A stretch of DNA of 8,980 nt from Rhodoferax sp. (GTDB lineage: Bacteria; Pseudomonadota; Gammaproteobacteria; Burkholderiales; Burkholderiaceae_C), in contig JALNWC010000079.1 of assembly GCA_023231075.1 (NCBI GenBank), forward strand, positions 1 to 8,980. The letters are read 5' to 3'. Of this stretch, positions 1 through 6,537 are shown piece by piece. Below the pieces are notes generated by a model, which did no database searches, was not told the DNA's origin, and was given only the letters and a program-made list of their open reading frames with translations. Made by a program: the position numbers and the translations under genes. Every line of letters begins with the position of its first letter. Positions within the stretch are counted from its first letter, which is position 1.

Positions 1-696
1 CACCAGGACTGGCTGCCCAACACCGAGCGGCATTTTTCGGCCATTTCCTGCCCGGCCTGCCATGTCCCGGACGCCAAACGCCGGGTGAACCTCCGGCTGT
101 ACGACAGCGCAAGCAAGGTCCAGATCTCCGAAAAATCAGGCGTGCCGCAATTTGACAAACGCACCGAAGCCGCCGATGTCAACAACGAAGGCTTGAACGA
201 GCGCGCCCTGTGGAGCCTGCTCAAGGAATTCAGCCAGTCCGAAGGCGACAGCAAGACTGTGCTGCAAGGTCGGCTGGAGGTGAGTTCCGGTGTCGAGGCC
301 CACCAGTTGAGCGAAAAGTCCAAAGCCATCAAGGAATGCGACGCCTGCCATAAAAAAGGCGCCGAACCCTTTCAGAGCGTCACCCTGACGATGGCGGGCC
401 CCGATGGCCGCCCCCTTCGCCATGGCGTGCAGCAAGACGTCCTGAATTCCCTCATGTCGGTCGACTCGGTGCGTGGCTTTTACGTCATCGGCAGCACACG
501 CATCAAGCTGCTCGACATCTTGCTGGTGCTGGTCGTGCTGGGCGCCATGAGCGTGCCGATTGCCCACATGACCGTCAAACGCCTGTTCAAAAACATGCGT
601 GAAAAACTGGAGGCAGAGCGGGTCGCCGCCCAGGCCGACGCCAGACGTCAAGCTGCGACGAATGAAAACGATGCGCCTGAAAGCAACACCAAGTAA
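1..696 (+). CDS. Multihaem c-type cytochrome, C-terminal part, membrane-anchored (5' truncated by window)
   Basis: The reading frame is open from the first base, so the gene begins upstream and only its last 231 codons are visible. Two canonical c-haem motifs are seen: CPACH at visible residues 17-21 (nt 49-63) and CDACH at residues 113-117 (nt 337-351). Several further histidines, such as those at visible residues 1 and 11, could be axial ligands. A hydrophobic helix at about residues 170-190 is followed by a basic, charged tail of about 40 residues. This suggests a periplasmic haem domain held to the inner membrane by a C-terminal anchor, with the tail in the cytoplasm. The next gene is a cytochrome b subunit 12 bp downstream, so the pair probably passes electrons between the quinone pool and the periplasm. 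An internal GTG at 85 could be taken as a start, but it lies after the first haem motif and is not the real one. Total haem number and substrate cannot be judged from this fragment; octahaem reductase-like and Cbc-like complexes are both possible. Confidence 0.85.
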   Translation, partial: HQDWLPNTERHFSAISCPACHVPDAKRRVNLRLYDSASKVQISEKSGVPQFDKRTEAADVNNEGLNERALWSLLKEFSQSEGDSKTVLQGRLEVSSGVEAHQLSEKSKAIKECDACHKKGAEPFQSVTLTMAGPDGRPLRHGVQQDVLNSLMSVDSVRGFYVIGSTRIKLLDILLVLVVLGAMSVPIAHMTVKRLFKNMREKLEAERVAAQADARRQAATNENDAPESNTK

Positions 697-708
697 CCGG
701 AGTCAAGC

Positions 709-1353
709 ATGAACAAGCTCTACATTCACCCCTTGCCCGTCAGGATCTGGCACTGGACCAATGCCTTTGGTTTCGTCTTGCTGATTGCCACAGGACTGCA
801 ACTCAGGTATCTGGATCTGTTTCAGCTGATGTCCTTCAAAAGCGCCGTGGTGCTGCATAACTGGGTCGGTTTTGTGCTGATCGCCAACTTCTTCATCTGG
901 CTGGGTTTTTACCTGTTCACCGACAAGATCAAGGTGTATCACCCGGAACTCAGCCCGACCAAGTATTTCAAGGCCAGTTTCAGGCAAATGAAGTTTTATG
1001 GCTACGGCATCTTCAAGGGCGACCCCAATCCGCACCATCCCAGCGCCTATGCCAAGTTCAACGCCCTGCAAAGCATGCTGTACCAGATCATCATGATGCT
1101 GCTGGTGCCGCTGCAGTTTTTCACCGGCCTGCTGCTATGGGATGTGACCCGCTTTGCGTCCATGGTCGACCTGTTTGGCGGCGTGCGTGTGGTCGACACG
1201 GTGCATGTGCTGCTGTTCATCGTGTTCTGCGGATTCATCATCGTCCACGTCTACCTGGCCAGCCTGGGCCACACCCCCTCGGCCCATTTCAAGGCCATGA
1301 TCACGGGCTACGAGGAAGTGGACGACGAGCACCCTCCCGAAGCGAAGCCTTGA
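709..1353 (+). CDS. Dihaem cytochrome b membrane subunit (Ni/Fe-hydrogenase/formate dehydrogenase b-type family)
   Basis: This 214-residue protein has four predicted membrane helices (about residues 15-33, 46-70, 122-144, 163-186), the fold of b-type subunits such as HyaC and FdnI. Four helix-borne histidines, H15 (in RIWHW), H50 (VLHNWVG), H166 and H180, match the spacing of the two haem b ligand pairs in FdnI, including the 14-residue gap between the last two. They are predicted to hold two b haems spanning the membrane. Family role: exchange electrons between the quinone pool and a periplasmic partner. The ATG is supported by GGAG at 699-702, six bases upstream, and by the family-typical N-terminus beginning MNKLYIHPLPVRIWHW. 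The gene lies 12 bp after the cytochrome c gene and is almost certainly cotranscribed with it. No catalytic subunit is visible downstream, so the partner is the cytochrome c or a protein encoded upstream. Electron direction (quinol oxidation or quinone reduction) is not shown by the sequence. Confidence 0.88.
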   Translation: MNKLYIHPLPVRIWHWTNAFGFVLLIATGLQLRYLDLFQLMSFKSAVVLHNWVGFVLIANFFIWLGFYLFTDKIKVYHPELSPTKYFKASFRQMKFYGYGIFKGDPNPHHPSAYAKFNALQSMLYQIIMMLLVPLQFFTGLLLWDVTRFASMVDLFGGVRVVDTVHVLLFIVFCGFIIVHVYLASLGHTPSAHFKAMITGYEEVDDEHPPEAKP

Positions 1354-1367
1354 CGCGCAAGCGTCAA
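1350..1367. other. Perfect stem-loop with GNRA tetraloop between convergent genes
   Basis: TTGACGC (1350-1356) and GCGTCAA (1361-1367) form a perfect 7-bp stem closed by the loop GCAA, a GNRA tetraloop. The stem includes the TGA stop of the cytochrome b gene. It lies in the 43-bp gap before the end of the convergent regulator gene. No T run follows on either strand, so it is not a canonical intrinsic terminator. It could mark an mRNA 3' end, act in a Rho-dependent context or be chance. Confidence 0.4.
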
Positions 1368-1396
1368 TCCCGCCAACCTCACGCGCAGGTCCGGGC

Positions 1397-2821
1397 TCAG
1401 GCCGGATCAGTCTCGCCGGCGCCGTACTCGGTATCGCGCACCCGGATGTTGTACTTTTTCATCAGCGCCTGAAAATTGGCCCGCTGCATGCCGGTTTCTT
1501 CGGCGCTGCGGGTGACGTTGGAGGCGTTCCGCTTGAGCGTCTCCTGAATGAACATTTTTTCAATGTCTTCCACTGATTTTTCGCGGGCAATTTTTTTGAC
1601 GCGCTTGAGGTCCTCACTGGTGCGCGGCACCTCGAAATCAGGGCGCGGCAGGGCCTCAATGATGTGGGACAGATCGGCCTGGCGAATGATGGGGCCAGTG
1701 GCCAGGATGACGGCCCGCTGCAGGGTGTTTTCGAGTTCGCGCACATTGCCCGGCCAGTCATGGTTCACCAGCAGGCTCATGGCGCCGTCGGAGATCTCGG
1801 AGACCGGCTTGGCCAGCTCGGCGCTGAATATTTTCAGAAAATGAAAGGCCAGTGCCGGGATGTCGTCGCGGCGCTCCCGCAGGGCCGGCGAGTGGATCGG
1901 AAAAACGTTGATGCGGTAGTAAAGGTCTTCACGGAAAGTGCCGTCCTGCACCATCGCCTTGAGGTCCTTGTTGGTGGCGGTGATGAGCCTGACGTTGGTC
2001 TTCTGGGTCACGGTGCTGCCCACCGGCCTGAATTCCCGCTCCTGAATGACACGCAGCAGCTTGGCCTGGGTGGACAACGGGATATTGCCGAATTCATCCA
2101 GAAAAAGGCTGCCGTTGTTGGCCGTCTCGAACATGCCGCGCTTGTTCGCCACGGCCCCGGTAAAAGAACCCTTGGTGTGCCCGAACAGTTCGCTTTCCAG
2201 CAGGCTCTCACTGAGCGTGTTGCAGTCGACCGTGACAAACGGCTGGTCCTTGCGCAGGCTGTTGAAATGGATCGCGCGGGCGATCATCTCCTTGCCCGTG
2301 CCGCTCTCCCCGGTAATCAGCACCGTGCTGTTGGTCGGCGCACATTTGGCAATCAGGCCAAAAACCGCCTGCATCGGCGGGCTGGAGCCAATGATGTTCT
2401 CGAACCGGTATTTGGAACTGACTTCGGTTTTGAGCGAGCGGTTTTCCTGCTGCAAGCGGCGGCGCTCCAGAGCCCGGTCCACCACCAGCTTGAGCTCGTC
2501 GGGATCAAAGGGCTTGGACAGGTAGTCGAAGGCGCCCAGTTTCATGGCCTTGACGGCGGTCTGGATCTCGGACAGGCCGGTCATCATGATGACATCCACC
2601 GCGGGATGGCGTTCCTTGACGTGCTGCAACACCTCCAGACCGTCGATACCCGGCATCATGATGTCCAGAAGCAGGAGGTCGTAGTCGGTCTCATCGACCT
2701 TGCGCAAGGCCTCCTGGCCATCGTGCGCAGACTCGACCGCGTACAGGCTGTCACTCAAAATGCGCCGACAACTCCGCAGGACGATTTCCTCGTCATCAAC
2801 AATCAATATTTTCGCGGTCAT
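1397..2821 (-). CDS. Sigma54-dependent NtrC-family response regulator
   Basis: This is a 474-residue cytoplasmic transcription activator with the full three-domain layout. The receiver domain (about 1-120) has acidic residues D9, D10 and E11, phosphoacceptor D53 (LLDIMMPG), T81 and K103. The AAA+ domain (about 140-370) has Walker A GESGTGKE at 171-178, the sigma54-contact loop as GSFTGA at 218-223, Walker B ending LDEFG at 241-245, and an arginine-finger region REDLYYRINVFP. The C-terminal Fis-type helix-turn-helix is at about 420-460. When phosphorylated, such proteins oligomerise and use ATP to open sigma54 promoters. Its ATG overlaps the stop of the upstream kinase gene by four bases (ATGA, 2818-2821), so the two are translationally coupled and are a cognate pair. 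The contact loop has Ser in place of the usual second-position Ala, a change known in functional relatives. Likely targets are respiratory genes, perhaps the cytochrome genes facing it, but no binding site can be identified here. It is not NtrC itself, since the partner kinase is unlike NtrB. Confidence 0.93.
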   Translation of the reverse strand: MTAKILIVDDEEIVLRSCRRILSDSLYAVESAHDGQEALRKVDETDYDLLLLDIMMPGIDGLEVLQHVKERHPAVDVIMMTGLSEIQTAVKAMKLGAFDYLSKPFDPDELKLVVDRALERRRLQQENRSLKTEVSSKYRFENIIGSSPPMQAVFGLIAKCAPTNSTVLITGESGTGKEMIARAIHFNSLRKDQPFVTVDCNTLSESLLESELFGHTKGSFTGAVANKRGMFETANNGSLFLDEFGNIPLSTQAKLLRVIQEREFRPVGSTVTQKTNVRLITATNKDLKAMVQDGTFREDLYYRINVFPIHSPALRERRDDIPALAFHFLKIFSAELAKPVSEISDGAMSLLVNHDWPGNVRELENTLQRAVILATGPIIRQADLSHIIEALPRPDFEVPRTSEDLKRVKKIAREKSVEDIEKMFIQETLKRNASNVTRSAEETGMQRANFQALMKKYNIRVRDTEYGAGETDPA

Positions 2822-4467
2822 TGCGCTTTCTCACCTTGACTAAGTTCGCTTTCGCTGAAAGGCGACGTGATCGGCAGCAGGATGCGAAACGTCGTTCCCT
2901 GCCCAACGACACTGGCCACCTTGATCTCACCACCATGCGCTTTGATGATCCCATAACTGACAGATAAGCCCAGCCCGGTGCCCTTGCCGACTTCCTTGGA
3001 GGTAAAAAAGGGATCAAAAATACGCTGCATATTGGCCTCGGGAATGCCGCAACCGGTGTCCTTGATGGCCAGCTCAACCATTGGCGTAGCGGTTTCTTCG
3101 GTTGGCTGGCTTATCTTCGCAACGTAGGTGCGGGTCACCACCGTGATCGTGCCCGCCCCGTCAATGGCTTGCTGGGCGTTGACCAGAATATTCAGGGCCA
3201 CCTGCTTGATCAGGTCAGCATCGCCCCAGATTTGCGGCAAATCCGGGTCCAGGTCCATCGTGATTGCAATCTTCTGCAAAGACGCGGGGCGCTCGACAAA
3301 CCGAACCGTGTCTTCAAGCACCTGGTTCAGGTTGAAGAAGCCCTTGACCGGCACTTTTTCCCTGGCGAAATCGAGCAAGCGCCGGATGATGCTGGCACAG
3401 CGCTTGGTCTCGCGAATCACCAGGTCCAGGTCTTCGGCGTCCTCGCTGCCCTCCAGCACTTTTTTACGCATCAGGGAAGTAAAGGTCAGCACCCCCGTCA
3501 GCGGGTTATTCAACTCGTGCGCAATACCCGCCGCCAGGACGCCAATGGAAGCCAGCTTCTCGCCCTGAGCCACTTCGGCGCGGGCTGCCAGCAGCTCCCT
3601 GGAGCGTTCTTCCACCTTGGATTCAAGTTCCTCGATCAATTCATTCAATTCGGCACGGGCACGACCCAAGTCTGCCGTCATGTTGTTGAAGGAGGCCGCC
3701 ACCCGGCCGAATTCGTCGGCGCTGCGCACCGGGATGGGATGATCGAAGCGGCCCGAACTGATTTTTTTGGCCCCGGTCTCCAGGTCTTTGAGCGGCTGGT
3801 AAATCATGCGTTGCAGTAAATAACCGACACTGAGCGACAGCATCAGAATGAAGGCGAACGAGACCGCCGCGATGTGCAGGGCATGCTCCCGCATGGACTG
3901 GTCAATCTCTGCCAGCGAGTAGGCAACGTCCACAATTCCCAGCACCGACTGGCTGGCCGGGTGCTCATGACACGAGGCCGAGGCACAGGTGGGTTCATTG
4001 CGTATGGCGTGCATGCTGGTCAGCACCCGGTGGGTTCCGGCCGGGTTGGCAAACACCTGCCAGCGCTTGTCGTCGGCGACCCTTGTCAAGGGCTCGCTGG
4101 TCTGATGGCAGCGAACACAGGGCTCATCCTGCTGTTCAACCGAATAACCAATTTCCGATTTGTCATTGGAATGGATGATGGTGCCATCCTTGCTGATCAC
4201 CCTGAGCCGCTCGATCCCTTTTTGCCGGCCGACGTCTTCAATGATTTTTTCGGCGATGTCACGCTTGTTCAGGAGCATGGTGTAGCGGGTGCTGGCCACC
4301 ACCATATCGGCAATTTGCATGACATGCCCGGCCACCATGGCCTGCATGTCATCTTGCCGGTGCTTGATGAAAAGCAGCGTGGCTATCACGGTCGCCACGG
4401 AAAGGGCGACAAACAAATAAACGCTGACTTTGAACTTGAGATTATTTTTGACCATGGACGAGATCAC
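2818..4467 (-). CDS. Membrane sensor histidine kinase with c-haem-type periplasmic sensor domain
   Basis: This 549-residue inner-membrane kinase has TM1 at about 13-34, a periplasmic sensor at about 35-196, TM2 at about 197-219, HAMP at about 220-272 and a coiled coil at about 265-300. Next come the HisKA domain with H317 (AHELNNP) and the HATPase domain with N430 (N box), DTGCG at 470-474 and GKGTGLGL at 494-501. All catalytic motifs are intact. The sensor carries CVRCH at 117-121 (nt 4105-4119) and CASASCH at 161-167 (nt 3967-3987). These are a normal and a four-spacer c-haem attachment motif, the latter known from cytochromes c3. As I recall, kinases of Geobacter-like and other respiratory bacteria share this arrangement, including the NEP.C....CH.HP pattern. 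Haem binding, and redox or gas sensing, are inferences. The start is taken at GTG 4467; an ATG four codons later (4455) is equally possible, and neither has a strong ribosome binding site. It is the first gene of the operon with the regulator. The 71 bp between its start and the upstream terminator hold no promoter I can assign confidently. Confidence 0.92.
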   Translation of the reverse strand: MISSMVKNNLKFKVSVYLFVALSVATVIATLLFIKHRQDDMQAMVAGHVMQIADMVVASTRYTMLLNKRDIAEKIIEDVGRQKGIERLRVISKDGTIIHSNDKSEIGYSVEQQDEPCVRCHQTSEPLTRVADDKRWQVFANPAGTHRVLTSMHAIRNEPTCASASCHEHPASQSVLGIVDVAYSLAEIDQSMREHALHIAAVSFAFILMLSLSVGYLLQRMIYQPLKDLETGAKKISSGRFDHPIPVRSADEFGRVAASFNNMTADLGRARAELNELIEELESKVEERSRELLAARAEVAQGEKLASIGVLAAGIAHELNNPLTGVLTFTSLMRKKVLEGSEDAEDLDLVIRETKRCASIIRRLLDFAREKVPVKGFFNLNQVLEDTVRFVERPASLQKIAITMDLDPDLPQIWGDADLIKQVALNILVNAQQAIDGAGTITVVTRTYVAKISQPTEETATPMVELAIKDTGCGIPEANMQRIFDPFFTSKEVGKGTGLGLSVSYGIIKAHGGEIKVASVVGQGTTFRILLPITSPFSESELSQGEKAQ

Positions 4468-4538
4468 GGATCAATCCGGGTTGTGACAAGGCATCCCGAC
4501 ACCGGCGGAAATTAGACCACTGATTTCGACCACATCAT

Positions 4539-4575
4539 AAAAAAACCCGGTCAATCCATGAATGACCGGGTTTTT
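4539..4575 (-). terminator. Strong intrinsic terminator downstream of ssb
   Basis: AAAAACCCGGTCA (4541-4553) and TGACCGGGTTTTT (4563-4575) pair perfectly over 13 bp around a 9-nt loop. Reading leftwards (- strand), the GC-rich core is followed by seven T residues (4545 to 4539), the classic Rho-independent form. It starts 24 bp after the ssb stop and ends 71 bp before the kinase start, so it should stop ssb transcripts before the kinase operon. On the + strand it has only five T before an A run, so it may also act weakly in that direction. Confidence 0.88.
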
Positions 4576-4598
4576 AAAAAAATCAGCCAAAACGGGTG

Positions 4599-5099
4599 TC
4601 AGAACGGAATATCGTCATCCATGTCATCAAAACCGCTCGGGGGTCGGGCCGCAGGCGCAGCGGCAGCGGCCGCACGGGCAGGCGCAGCCGCCGGGCGCGC
4701 CGGCGCCGCCGCCGGACGACCATAGCCACCGTCATCCCCCCCCTGGCTTGGCTCACCCGTGCCCTGACGACTGCCCAGCATCTGCATCTGGTCGGCGCGA
4801 ATCTCGGTGGTGTATTTCTCGATGCCGTCCTTGTCGGTCCATTTGCGCGTGCGCAAGCTGCCTTCGACGTAAATCTGCGCACCCTTGCGCAGATATTGCT
4901 CGACAATTTCCGCCAGGCGGCCGTTAAAGACCACACGATGCCACTCGGTGGCTTCACGCATTTCGTTGCTTTGCTTGTCTTTCCACTTGTCCGTGGTGGC
5001 GATGGTGACGTTGGCCACGCGATCGCCGCTGGGGAAGGTGCGCACCTCCGGATCCCGTCCGAGGTTGCCCACCAGAATTACTTTATTGACTGAGGCCAT
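4599..5099 (-). CDS. ssb: Single-stranded DNA-binding protein SSB
   Basis: This 166-residue protein has the bacterial SSB OB-fold at about residues 1-110 and the conserved acidic tail ending DDDIPF. It coats single-stranded DNA as a tetramer and recruits replication and repair proteins through that tail. Recognisable OB-fold segments are NKVILVGNLGRDPEVR near the start, EWHRVV at 52-57, YLRKGAQIYVEG at 69-80 and RTRKWTD at 83-89. The base-stacking tryptophans W39, W53 and W87 correspond to those of the E. coli protein. The linker (about 111-155) is rich in Ala, Pro and Arg instead of the Gln/Gly-rich linker of E. coli. The ATG start is supported by AAGGAG on the - strand (4 positions 5110-5105), five bases upstream. 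It follows the transporter gene by 45 bp on the same strand and is closed by a strong terminator. Confidence 0.97.
   Translation of the reverse strand: MASVNKVILVGNLGRDPEVRTFPSGDRVANVTIATTDKWKDKQSNEMREATEWHRVVFNGRLAEIVEQYLRKGAQIYVEGSLRTRKWTDKDGIEKYTTEIRADQMQMLGSRQGTGEPSQGGDDGGYGRPAAAPARPAAAPARAAAAAAPAARPPSGFDDMDDDIPF
4638..4718 (-). repeat. Low-complexity Ala/Pro/Arg coding repeat in the SSB linker
   Basis: Residues 128-154 of SSB consist of two tandem copies of the seven-residue unit RPAAAPA, then R, six alanines and a further Pro/Ala/Arg stretch. The DNA is almost pure GC with GCC/GCG-type codons. It encodes the disordered linker between the OB-fold and the acidic tip; such stretches vary in length between relatives. 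Confidence 0.7.
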
Positions 5100-5127
5100 G
5101 CCTGCTCCTTTGAATAGTTCAGTTTAG

Positions 5128-5141
5128 CCGCCTTTTGGCGG
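5128..5141 (-). other. Short intercistronic hairpin between the transporter gene and ssb
   Basis: CCGCC (5128-5132) and GGCGG (5137-5141) form a 5-bp all-GC stem with a 4-nt loop. It lies just three bases after the transporter stop codon and 28 bp before the ssb start. No T tract follows in the - direction, so it is unlikely to be a full terminator. It could be an mRNA processing or stability element that lets ssb expression differ from the transporter, or be chance. Confidence 0.3.
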
Positions 5142-5144
5142 AAT

Positions 5145-6374
5145 TCAGTGGCCGCCTGCCACCGGCGCCTGCATGGGCCAGGCCACCACCAGCCACAACA
5201 GCATCAGGCCCGCGCACACCGCAAACAGGCCGTTGGCGCCGCCATGCTTCATGAGCCAGCCGCCCCCCATGCCACCGACAAAGAAACCCAGCGACTGCAG
5301 CGTGTTGTAGACCCCGATGGCCGCACCCCGGCTGGCCGGGGGCGCCAGACGCGACACGATGCTGGGTTGGCTGGCTTCGAGCACATTGAAGCCGTAAAAA
5401 AAGACAAACAGCAGGCCACCCAAGAGAGCCAGGCTGGGCGTCGCGTCCACCTGCCACCAGAGCCCCATTTGCACCAGGGCCGTCAAGCCGATCGAGGTCA
5501 GGAACACGGCTCGCAAATAACCCCGCTTTTCCAGCTGGAACAGGCTGCCGCCCATCACCACAAACGAGCCCAGCACGGCGGGCAGGTACACCTGCCAATG
5601 GTCCTGGCGCGCCAAACCGGCTTGCACCAGCATGGCCGGCAAGGCCAGCCACATGGCCAATTGCACCGCGTGCAGCACAAAAACGCCAAAATTGAGCCGC
5701 AGCAGCGCCGCCGAGTGCAGCACATCCGCCAGTCGACCGCGCGGCTGGTTCTTGTGTTGCAGCGGTTCCGGCGGCACCCACCAGATGACCGCGGCCACGC
5801 CCAGCAGCGCCAGCAGCCCGGTCAGGGCAAAAATACCCACCAGTCCGATCCAGCCCGCCAGCACCGGCGCGGCCACCAGCGACAGGGCAAACATCAGGCC
5901 GATGCTGGCCCCCACGATCGCCATCGATTTGGTGCGCACCACGTCGCGCGTCTGGTCCGCCAACAGCGCCGTGACGGCGGCCGACACCGCGCCCGCCCCC
6001 TGCACCGCACGGCCAATCGCCAGCCAGCTGAGCGACGGGGCCCAGGCCGCCAGCCAGCTGCCAGCCGCGAACACCAGCAGGCCGAAGATAATCACGGGTT
6101 TGCGCCCAACCCGGTCAGAAGCCAGGCCATACAGGAACTGCAGCAGGGCTTGCGTCAAGCCGTAAATGCCCATGGTCAAACCCACCATGGCGGCGTCATC
6201 GCCCCCCGGATAACGCGCGGCCTCGATGGCAAATACCGGCAAGATCAGGAACAGGCCCAGCATGCGCAAGGCAAAGATGGAGGCCAGGGAAGCACTGGCG
6301 CGCAACTCCAACGCCGTCATGGCGGTGGCTGACTTGGCACGGGCAGTCGTTGGCGGAACGTTCATATCAGTCAC
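5145..6374 (-). CDS. Major facilitator superfamily transporter, YajR-like without the C-terminal YAM domain
   Basis: This is a predicted 409-residue inner-membrane protein with about 12 membrane helices, the usual MFS length. Sequence marks shared with E. coli YajR as I remember it are LRMLGLFLILPVF in helix 1, GIYGLTQALLQF, motif A DRVGRKP at about 87-93, GRAVQGAGAVSAAV, the TR..VRTKSMA stretch, LRLNFGVF.LH, HWQVYLPA and FNVLEASQPS. The protein ends just after helix 12 (QAPVAGGH), so the soluble YAM domain of YajR is absent. Substrate is unknown; family members are proton-driven exporters. I chose GTG 6374 because GGAG lies six bases upstream; ATG 6365 is only three codons later and also possible. 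The frame stays open to 6737, but that extension lies antisense to uvrA and has no family similarity. ssb follows at 45 bp; uvrA is divergent. Confidence 0.9.
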   Translation of the reverse strand: MTDMNVPPTTARAKSATAMTALELRASASLASIFALRMLGLFLILPVFAIEAARYPGGDDAAMVGLTMGIYGLTQALLQFLYGLASDRVGRKPVIIFGLLVFAAGSWLAAWAPSLSWLAIGRAVQGAGAVSAAVTALLADQTRDVVRTKSMAIVGASIGLMFALSLVAAPVLAGWIGLVGIFALTGLLALLGVAAVIWWVPPEPLQHKNQPRGRLADVLHSAALLRLNFGVFVLHAVQLAMWLALPAMLVQAGLARQDHWQVYLPAVLGSFVVMGGSLFQLEKRGYLRAVFLTSIGLTALVQMGLWWQVDATPSLALLGGLLFVFFYGFNVLEASQPSIVSRLAPPASRGAAIGVYNTLQSLGFFVGGMGGGWLMKHGGANGLFAVCAGLMLLWLVVAWPMQAPVAGGH

Positions 6375-6380
6375 GGGTTT

Positions 6381-6384
6381 CTCC
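6381..6384 (-). promoter_or_regulatory. Ribosome binding site deciding the GTG start of the transporter gene
   Basis: On the - strand, GGAG followed by six bases (AAACCC) and then GTG (6374-6372) gives ideal Shine-Dalgarno spacing. The same GGAG is 15 bases from the alternative ATG at 6365, too far for efficient initiation. This favours GTG as the start. Confidence 0.6.
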
Positions 6385-6439
6385 GAAATCACAAACGCAA
6401 CCCAGGCAGGCTGCAAGCGCTGGATTGTCCCCGATTCTC

Positions 6440-6460
6440 TTGACATACCGTTCCCGTCAA
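6440..6460. repeat. Inverted repeat TTGAC-N11-GTCAA in the divergent control region
   Basis: TTGAC (6440-6444) and GTCAA (6456-6460) are perfect inverted arms separated by 11 bp. Read outward, each strand shows a -35-like hexamer (TTGACA on +, TTGACG on -). It could be an operator or two overlapping -35 boxes of divergent promoters, or chance. Confidence 0.3.
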
Positions 6461-6537
6461 GTGCATCACAGGCCGAGCATTGGCTATCATGACAAGTTGT
6501 CCGCTGCATTTTTACCGTATTTTTGAGCCTCTCCACC

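Larger units (their letters stand above)
6375..6537. promoter_or_regulatory. Divergent control region between the transporter gene and uvrA
   Basis: These 163 bp must hold the promoters of both divergent genes. A consensus -35 hexamer TTGACA is seen at 6440-6445 on the + strand, but the sequence 16-18 bp further on is a poor -10. A TATCAT at 6485-6490 resembles a -10 for uvrA but has no good -35 at the right distance. No CTGT-N8-ACAG LexA box is present. Assignment of exact promoters is therefore weak; that the region is regulatory follows from its position. Confidence 0.5.

Noticed and set aside
85..696. Treating the first cytochrome gene as a complete 203-residue protein starting at GTG 85
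   Set aside because: The frame is open to base 1 and the upstream codons include a CPACH haem motif, so the true start lies outside the window.
1390..1406. Inverted repeat TCCGG-N7-CCGGA at the regulator stop codon
   Set aside because: The arms are five bases, with no T run and in GC-rich sequence; too weak to call as a terminator.
1664..2839. 391-codon open frame on the + strand opposite the response regulator
   Set aside because: It is antisense to a gene with every NtrC-family motif. Its product shows no recognisable domain, and long antisense frames are expected in GC-rich coding DNA.
5148..6332. 394-codon open frame on the + strand opposite the transporter
   Set aside because: The product is a low-complexity Gln/Arg/His-rich translation, typical of the complement of a membrane-protein gene; the real MFS gene is on the - strand.
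6456..6471. Possible LexA box (GTCA-N8-ACAG) upstream of uvrA
   Set aside because: Only the right half (ACAG) matches; the left half is GTCA instead of CTGT, so the palindrome is not there.
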